This document shows positions 58,756 to 64,000 of a stretch of 64,000 bases of DNA, piece after piece. Location of the stretch: the NCBI RefSeq assembly GCF_013761175.1, contig NZ_JACDUR010000001.1, forward strand, positions 558,001 through 622,000, given 5' to 3'. The notes beneath the pieces were generated by a model. The model was not told the DNA's origin. It did no database searches and saw only the letters and a program-made list of their open reading frames with translations. The DNA comes from Nonomuraea soli. GTDB taxonomy: Bacteria > Actinomycetota > Actinomycetes > Streptosporangiales > Streptosporangiaceae. The position numbers were made by a program, and so were the translations under genes. Within the stretch, counting starts at the first letter, position 1, and each line of letters starts with the position of its first letter.

Positions 58756-58859
58756 ACTGTGGCTTCATCATGGAACGAGCGGGAAGCCCGGCGGACTGGC
58801 GTTTGGGAGATCGTCTGTGGTCTCATTTCTCCAGAAGTTGTGGGAGACTGCACACTTGC

Positions 58860-58933
58860 GGGGCGGTAGCTCAGCTGGTCAGAGCAGTGGACTCATAATC
58901 CATGGGTCGCGGGTTCAAGTCCCGCCCGCCCTA
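58860..58933 (+). tRNA. tRNA with CAU anticodon (elongator Met or Ile2)
   Basis: 74-base cloverleaf. Acceptor GGGGCGG pairs with CCGCCCT (G1-T wobble), discriminator A at 58933; D-arm TAGCTCAGCTGGTCAGAGC; anticodon stem GTGGA/TCCAT with loop CTCATAA; T-arm GCGGG-TTCAAGT-CCCGC. The CAU anticodon may be for methionine or, after lysidine modification, for AUA isoleucine; sequence features alone do not settle which. CCA is not encoded. Confidence 0.93.
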
Positions 58934-58993
58934 CTCGCAATACCAGCCCTAACGGGACAGAACACTTTCGCTGTCACGATCGTCTAACCGGAC

Positions 58994-60232
58994 ATGCGGA
59001 AGATCATGATCGTCGGCCTCGGGGCGGTGCTGATCGGTGCCGCCGGCGGCAGCGCGCCCCCGTCGGTCTCGCGGCTGCCGCCCGCCGAAGCCGCGGGCAC
59101 GCTCGACGAGCTCGCCGCGATGCTGCGCCCGCATGAGGCCCCCGACGAGGAGTCGTACTTCCAGGCCTACGACGTCTTCTCCCTGTGCACGGGTGCGCTG
59201 AGCGACGAGGCCGAGCCCCGCGGCGTCGCCGCCTACGCCGCCCGGCTCCGCACCGATCCGCCGATCCACGTGCGCTTCATGAGGCTGGCCGACGCGAAGG
59301 CCGCGCGCGAGCTCGCTCACGCGGCCGGCGGCGAGGCGGGCGCCTGCGAGGGACCCGCCGCCGAGGAGTACGGGGCGGTGATGGAGGGCGACGTCGGCGT
59401 GGCGCCGTACACGCGCGGCGGCTGGGAGGGGGTCCAGGTCGTCTCCGAGACGATCGCCAAACGTCCCACGGCGTGGATCTACAAGCCCCGGACCGAGGGG
59501 CACGTCGTGGCGCACAAGGGCCCGTGGGTGGCCCATGTCCAGTGGGAGGTGAGCGGCGCCTTCGGATGGCCGATGCGCCACTGGACGACCGGCGGCCTGG
59601 ACCAGGTCGAGTGGGCGCTCTCCCACGCGGGCGCGGACGAGCCGCCGACGTGGCTGAGCCGGGTCCTGCCCGATCCCGGACTGTACGGCACGCGCATGGA
59701 GGTCCGGCCGAGGGTCGACCAGGACACCGACCTGGCCTGCGCGAACCTGGCCTCCCGGACGTTCATCGTGGGCTCCACGCAGTCGGTCGACCGCTCGATG
59801 CTGGGGGATGCGGCCGTCCACGAGAGTGTGCACGTGGCCGCCGACGAGGTCCAGGCCGAGCGGATCCGGCACGGCAGGATGCATGACGAGTCGGCCCGGA
59901 TCCACCCAGGGTGGGTGCGCGAACCGTGCCGCCACTGGGACGACCAGAACCTGGAGGGGGCGGTCGGGATCCTTCCGGCCGTCGAGGCGTTCGAGCACGG
60001 CCGGTGGACGGGGGAGATCGAACGCTTCGCCGGGCGGGTGCGCAGCATGCCGGACGAGCCGACCTACCGCGACTCCTACGCCCACGTCGCCGTCTCCGTG
60101 CGCAGCGGGACCACCGTGGTGTACCTGCAATGGCAGGTGGCGGCGGGCACCGATCTCGAAGGGGCACTGCGCAGGGGCGAGCCGGTGCTCAGGAAGGCGC
60201 TTGATCACATGAGCACGATCGTGCCGTCATGA
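58994..60232 (+). CDS. Hypothetical secreted protein
   Basis: Protein of 412 residues with a short hydrophobic N-terminus (MRKIMIVGLGAVLIGAAGG), probably a signal peptide. The mature part contains two similar beta-rich units (GVQVVSETIAKRP...VAHVQWEVSG near 150-200; YAHVAVSVRSGTTVVYLQWQVAAG near 355-380), as in extracellular sensor domains of actinobacterial PknH-like kinases. No family assigned. The stop overlaps the membrane protein gene (ATGA), so the two are coupled. Confidence 0.75.
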   Translation: MRKIMIVGLGAVLIGAAGGSAPPSVSRLPPAEAAGTLDELAAMLRPHEAPDEESYFQAYDVFSLCTGALSDEAEPRGVAAYAARLRTDPPIHVRFMRLADAKAARELAHAAGGEAGACEGPAAEEYGAVMEGDVGVAPYTRGGWEGVQVVSETIAKRPTAWIYKPRTEGHVVAHKGPWVAHVQWEVSGAFGWPMRHWTTGGLDQVEWALSHAGADEPPTWLSRVLPDPGLYGTRMEVRPRVDQDTDLACANLASRTFIVGSTQSVDRSMLGDAAVHESVHVAADEVQAERIRHGRMHDESARIHPGWVREPCRHWDDQNLEGAVGILPAVEAFEHGRWTGEIERFAGRVRSMPDEPTYRDSYAHVAVSVRSGTTVVYLQWQVAAGTDLEGALRRGEPVLRKALDHMSTIVPS

Positions 60233-61191
60233 GGGATCGCGCGGCGGTGCTCATGCGGGCGGCCGGGCCTTACACGCTGGTGGTCCTGGGGCTCAACGTG
60301 GCCGCGGTCCTGCAGACGCGGGGCAACCTCGACGGCGTCACGGTCGGCCATCCGGCCGGTCCCGTGGCGGCGTTGGAGGAGTTCGGCGTCCAGCGCTCCC
60401 TGGTGATCGCCGCCGTCCAGGCAGGCTTCGCGGGCTTTTTCCTGTGGGCCGCCCGCAGGCGCTCCCCGGCGGTCCTGGCGGCGACTGGCGCCGTGACGGG
60501 GCTCTACTGGGCAGGGTTGCTGCTGGTGCGCTGGTTCAACCCGGTCAGCGACCTCCCGGTGGAGGGCTTCAGCAGCCCGCCGTTCGAGCGGCTGGAGCCC
60601 GGCTGGTACCTGCCGTCGCTGACCGTCGTGCTCTGGGCCGCCGCCGCCACGCAGCTGGCCGCCGTGGTCCTGGCGGTTCGCGGGAGTTCGTGGCGGGAGG
60701 GAGGTCAGGGTTCGCGGCTGCTGGTGGCCGGGCCGATCCTGGCGGTCGCCGCCTACGCGGTGGTCAACCTGGTGGCGATCCGGCTGGCGACGGAACCGCG
60801 CACGCCCGCCGACGTGTTCGGCTCGCCGTGGAACGACGCCTCCCGCTCCTCGCTCGTACGGCGGGCCTGGGAGTCGGCGGGCCTGCTGGGGCGGTGGCTC
60901 CTGCTGGTCGGTGCCGCGGCGCTGCCCGTCGTGGTGCTGGGACGGCGCATGCTGAGGCGCGGGGTCACGCCGGGCAGGCTCGTGACCGCCCTGCTCTTCA
61001 GCGTGCCGTACCTGCTCCTGCTCGCCCTGTTCACGTGGCTGCACCCGTTGTCGGATCAGATGAACTACGACGACCAGTCGGGATACATCCAGCAGAGCCC
61101 GGTGTGGCACCCGGCCGCCCTCGTCGTCGTGTGTGTCGCGGCGGTGGCTGTCCAGGCGGTGGCGCTGGTCAGGGCGACGCCGAGGACCTGA
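60229..61191 (+). CDS. Polytopic membrane protein
   Basis: Protein of 320 residues with about seven hydrophobic helices (PYTLVVLGLNVAAVL; LVIAAVQAGFAGFFLWAA; LPSLTVVLWAAAATQLAAVVLAV; LLLVGAAALPVVVLG; LLFSVPYLLLLALFTWL and others). No transporter signature recognised. It is translated together with the secreted protein just upstream, suggesting a joint envelope function. Confidence 0.75.
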   Translation: MRDRAAVLMRAAGPYTLVVLGLNVAAVLQTRGNLDGVTVGHPAGPVAALEEFGVQRSLVIAAVQAGFAGFFLWAARRRSPAVLAATGAVTGLYWAGLLLVRWFNPVSDLPVEGFSSPPFERLEPGWYLPSLTVVLWAAAATQLAAVVLAVRGSSWREGGQGSRLLVAGPILAVAAYAVVNLVAIRLATEPRTPADVFGSPWNDASRSSLVRRAWESAGLLGRWLLLVGAAALPVVVLGRRMLRRGVTPGRLVTALLFSVPYLLLLALFTWLHPLSDQMNYDDQSGYIQQSPVWHPAALVVVCVAAVAVQAVALVRATPRT

Positions 61192-61196
61192 GGCGG

Positions 61197-64000
61197 TTAG
61201 CGGCGGCTGCGCTCCAGCACCTCCTCCACCGACAGCGGGGCGCGCGGATGGTGGCTCAGGCACAGCGGCGCCTGGATCTTCACGAACGGTTCGCCGTCCA
61301 GCGCGGCGTAGAACTGCCCGGTGCGCAGCCGGGCGATGTCGTCGACGGAGCTGCCCTTGGCCGAGGCCAGCTCGCGTGCCGCCGCGATCTGGGCGGGGGC
61401 GTTGAGCAGGCCGAAGAACTGGGTGGCCGCGTTGCCGGGTATGCGGTTGTGCAGGCCGCGCGGCGCCTGGGTGGCGAACACCAGGCCGAGGCCGTACTTG
61501 CGCGCCTGGGCGGCCAGGGCGAGCGTGCTCTGCGTGCACGCGGTCATGGTGCCGGAGGGGGCGAAGGTCTGGGCCTCGTCCATGACGAACAGGCCGCCGA
61601 GCGGCCGGTCGCCCGCCGGGTTCTTCCTGATCCAGGCGAACAGCGCCATCTGGAGCTGGTTGACGAAGCTCTGGCGCTGGTCGTCGGCCTGCAGCCCGAC
61701 GAAGCTGATGACCGAGATCCTGGCGCGTCGGCCGGGGGAGGGGGTGAGCAGCACTCCGGGGTCGGCGGGTGCGCCCGAGCCGCCGAACAGCGGATCGATG
61801 ATCATGGCGGCTTTGAGGCTCTCACCGATCTCGGCGGCGATCTTGTGGGCGCCGTCGAGGGTGCTGAGCCCGTCGGGCAGGTCGCACAGCAGGTCGACCA
61901 GGCCCGCGAGGCCGGTGCGTCCGCGCCTGCCGTAGAAGTCGATCGCCTCGCGGAGCAGGGCCTGGCCGCGGTGGGTCTTGGCGGTGCGGCCCTCCAGCTT
62001 GGCGCGCGGGATCAGGGAGGCGACGGCCGACTCGACGGCCTCGTTGAACTCGTCGGGGTCGTCGATCACCGCGGTGAAGTCGGGGAGCGGCTGGAAGACG
62101 AGGGGCCTTCCGCCGTCGCGGCGCGGCGTCCAGACGACGACCTCGGCGCCGTGCAGGTACTCCTCGGCGCGGGCGGCCTCGTGGTGCGGCTGCGGCCAGG
62201 GGTCGCCGAGGCGGGCCAGGTCGTTGTTGGGGTCGAGCACGATGGCCGAGACGCCGAGGAGCGCGCACTCCTCGATCAGGCGCCTGATCAGCACCGTCTT
62301 GCCCGAGCCGGATCCGGCGAAGATGACGGCGTGTTTGCGGAGGGCCTCCAGGTCGAGGCGGGTGGGGGTGCCGGTGAGCAGGTCGCGGCCCACGGGGATG
62401 ACCGGCGGCGCGGCCGGTTTCGTGGACGGCTTCGCGGGCGGGCTGGGCGCGACGGCCCGGCCCGGCGTTGACGGCGTGCTTGGCGTTGATGGCGTGCCCG
62501 GCGTTGACGGTGTGTCGGGCGATGACGGCGTGTCGAGCGATGACGGCGTGTCGGGTGTCGACCGCACGTCAGGCGTCGATCCCACGTCGGGTGTCGGCCG
62601 CAGCCGAGGTGTCGACCGCACGTCAGGGGTCGACACCCCTTCAGCCGGTGTGGCGGGCGCCGGGTCGCCGAGGGCGTCCTGGAAGACCGCCAGGTCGCGG
62701 GTGGGGCGGCGGGTGGCCAGCCAGTCCGCCAGCCCCGGCGGATTGACCGCCAGCAGATCCCGCAGCGCCCCCAGCAGCGCCAGATCCTCCGCCCCGAGCG
62801 GCAGCACCCGCCCGCCCCGCTTCTCGAACTCCTCCACGGTCGTCCGCGTCACGGGCCCGCCGGGCCAGGCGCCGTTGCGCAGCACGAACAGCCGCCGCTT
62901 GGGCACCGCCGAGTCCAGCCCGGCGGCCACGGAGGCGACTCGCAGCCGGGAGAGCACCGCGTTGTGATGCTTGGCGCTGATCGCGCGGAACGCCCAGTGG
63001 ATCTCGTCCTCGGTGCGCTCGTCGAGCGCCCGGCGCAGCCGCGCGTGCAGGGCGGGCTTGGCGCTCGGCGGGGCGTCCTGCCGGTAGGCGCCCGCCTCGG
63101 GCCCCTGCTCCATGATCCAGGCGGCCAGTCCCGCCGCCAGCAGCGGCGGCATCACCTGGTCCTCGGAGTCGGGCTCCAGCCGCGGGTTCTGGTCCGTACG
63201 GCTCCGCAGCCCGGCCCAGAGCGCGTCCACTTCCGCGTGGTCGTGCTCGGTGGGCGCCACGGGCACGGAGGGCACGCTCGCCCCGGCGCCGAGCTCCCTG
63301 ACCACCCCGTCCTTGAGGCAGTCCTGCACGTGCCGGTCGATGTCCAGCAGCAACTGCCGCGGCGTGAACTCGGTGGCCTCGCGGAGGTATTCCGGCCGCA
63401 CCGGCCAGGTCGGGTAGGCGGGTTCGAAGCCCAGCTCGGAGAACCGTACGGCGAAACGCCGCGCGACCAGTGCGAGCGCCCGGTCCTCCGTGCCGAGGTG
63501 CTGCAGGAACGGCACCTCGCGGAACCGGTCCTGGACGGAGTCCGTGGCGTGCTTCTGGATGAGCGTCCAGGTGGAGGGCAGGCAGCTCAGCACGGTCAGC
63601 GTGCGGGAGGTGACCTCGCGCAGCGACATCAGCCCGCCTCCGACCCGTTCCACGACGAGCCGGTCGTTCCAGGAGAAGCCCTCTTCCGCCGAGGTGGTCA
63701 TACCCGCCTGGGCCAGGAGCGTGTCGATCTGGTCGACGGCGATGACGCAGTGCCCGGTCAGCGCCAGCAGCCGGGAGATCCCGCGGACGATCTCCTGGGG
63801 CGTGGGCCGCGCGCCGCTGATGCCCCAGCGGCCGCGCTCGCCGGGCTCGCCCTCGGCCACGCAGGTCAGGAAGGACTCGCCGATGTCCTGCAATCCCAGG
63901 TCGCCGGCGCCGAGCAGGACCAGGGCGCGGGCGACGTCGCGCTGTTCGCGGCCGGTGCGCGGATGCAGCAGGCGCAGTTTCTCCACCAGCTCGTCGAGCG
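61197..64000 (-). CDS. HerA/FtsK-type ATPase with N-terminal AAA region, 5' partial
   Basis: Large ATPase; 934 codons lie in the window and the frame is still open at base 64000, so the N-terminus is missing. An N-terminal AAA-like region is suggested by the Walker B-like CVIAVDQIDTLL. A Ser/Thr/Pro/Asp repeat linker (DNA 62461-62639) joins it to a HerA-type motor: Walker A FAGSGSGKTVLIRRL, Walker B GGLFVMDEAQTFAP, VFATQAPRGLHNRI. HerA motors pump DNA in repair or defence complexes. No NurA, SIR2 or other nuclease gene is visible on this side. Confidence 0.85.
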   Translation of the reverse strand, partial: LDELVEKLRLLHPRTGREQRDVARALVLLGAGDLGLQDIGESFLTCVAEGEPGERGRWGISGARPTPQEIVRGISRLLALTGHCVIAVDQIDTLLAQAGMTTSAEEGFSWNDRLVVERVGGGLMSLREVTSRTLTVLSCLPSTWTLIQKHATDSVQDRFREVPFLQHLGTEDRALALVARRFAVRFSELGFEPAYPTWPVRPEYLREATEFTPRQLLLDIDRHVQDCLKDGVVRELGAGASVPSVPVAPTEHDHAEVDALWAGLRSRTDQNPRLEPDSEDQVMPPLLAAGLAAWIMEQGPEAGAYRQDAPPSAKPALHARLRRALDERTEDEIHWAFRAISAKHHNAVLSRLRVASVAAGLDSAVPKRRLFVLRNGAWPGGPVTRTTVEEFEKRGGRVLPLGAEDLALLGALRDLLAVNPPGLADWLATRRPTRDLAVFQDALGDPAPATPAEGVSTPDVRSTPRLRPTPDVGSTPDVRSTPDTPSSLDTPSSPDTPSTPGTPSTPSTPSTPGRAVAPSPPAKPSTKPAAPPVIPVGRDLLTGTPTRLDLEALRKHAVIFAGSGSGKTVLIRRLIEECALLGVSAIVLDPNNDLARLGDPWPQPHHEAARAEEYLHGAEVVVWTPRRDGGRPLVFQPLPDFTAVIDDPDEFNEAVESAVASLIPRAKLEGRTAKTHRGQALLREAIDFYGRRGRTGLAGLVDLLCDLPDGLSTLDGAHKIAAEIGESLKAAMIIDPLFGGSGAPADPGVLLTPSPGRRARISVISFVGLQADDQRQSFVNQLQMALFAWIRKNPAGDRPLGGLFVMDEAQTFAPSGTMTACTQSTLALAAQARKYGLGLVFATQAPRGLHNRIPGNAATQFFGLLNAPAQIAAARELASAKGSSVDDIARLRTGQFYAALDGEPFVKIQAPLCLSHHPRAPLSVEEVLERSRR
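62461..62639. repeat. Coding repeat for the Ser/Thr/Pro linker
   Basis: Imperfect 18-base units of the form GGCGTTGACGGCGTGCCC and related GATGACGGCGTGTCG units, read leftward as TPS/TPG/TPD triplets. It varies in unit type across its length, the mark of slippage and drift in a flexible linker. Confidence 0.8.

Noticed and set aside
62461..62639. Intergenic repeat or CRISPR
   Set aside because: It lies within one open frame and encodes a Ser/Thr/Pro linker.

Overview
The window is about 64 kb of very GC-rich DNA with dense, often overlapping genes (many ATGA/GTGA stop-start overlaps), frequent GTG starts and several apparently leaderless genes. Together with a PknG/GlnH/GlnX locus, an AfsR/SARP regulator, an RsbRST stressosome module and FxsC-type TIR proteins, this points to a filamentous actinomycete chromosome, perhaps of the Streptosporangiales (the order is a guess). 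I see no rRNA, CRISPR array, insertion sequence, integrase or replication origin. Two tRNA genes are present (Asn-GTT at 26.2 kb, a CAU-anticodon tRNA at 58.9 kb).

Left part (1-8.7 kb): the end of an iron(III)-type ABC importer (permease fragment plus ATPase), an AfsR-like regulator, an XRE-cupin repressor divergent from an unusual flavin disulfide-reductase/methyltransferase fusion, and a free methyltransferase. 8.7-17.8 kb is one leftward operon of eight genes built around the kinase PknG: a coiled-coil protein, PknG, a PP2C phosphatase, a vWA protein, an FHA protein, a GlnX-like four-helix membrane protein and two tandem GlnH-like binding proteins. It looks like a complete extracellular amino-acid sensing device with its own kinase, phosphatase and phosphothreonine reader. 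17.9-25.7 kb holds a stressosome-type partner-switching cascade (STAS antagonist; RsbR, RsbS, RsbT, an RsbT/RsbX-like fusion, a hybrid histidine kinase, a REC-SpoIIE phosphatase) that runs into a GH63-type glucosylglycerate hydrolase-like gene.

Middle (26-46 kb): tRNA-Asn followed by a compositionally odd lipoprotein gene, small enzymes, an oxygenase-only bacterial nitric oxide synthase, enoyl-CoA hydratase, galactokinase, a D-cysteine desulfhydrase-like PLP enzyme, a three-gene lipoprotein/27-residue membrane peptide/duplicated membrane protein operon, and a TetR-controlled acyl-CoA operon flanked by two copies of the same palindrome. Next come an XRE gene paired with a ClpP-fold pseudoprotease, a TetR gene coupled to a rifampicin-phosphotransferase-like dikinase, an ankyrin protein and an acyl-CoA ligase.

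Right part (46-64 kb): a sugar dehydrogenase under two LacI-type operators; a leftward seven-gene string (AMP ligase, FAD oxidoreductase, FMN hydroxy-acid oxidase, membrane-anchored atypical P450, cation/proton antiporter, two-component pair) with a divergent sulfotransferase, which I read as a possible undescribed small biosynthetic cluster; two tandem FxsC-like TIR proteins without the usual RiPP partners; the second tRNA; a secreted protein and a membrane protein; and the partial gene of a large HerA/FtsK-type ATPase.
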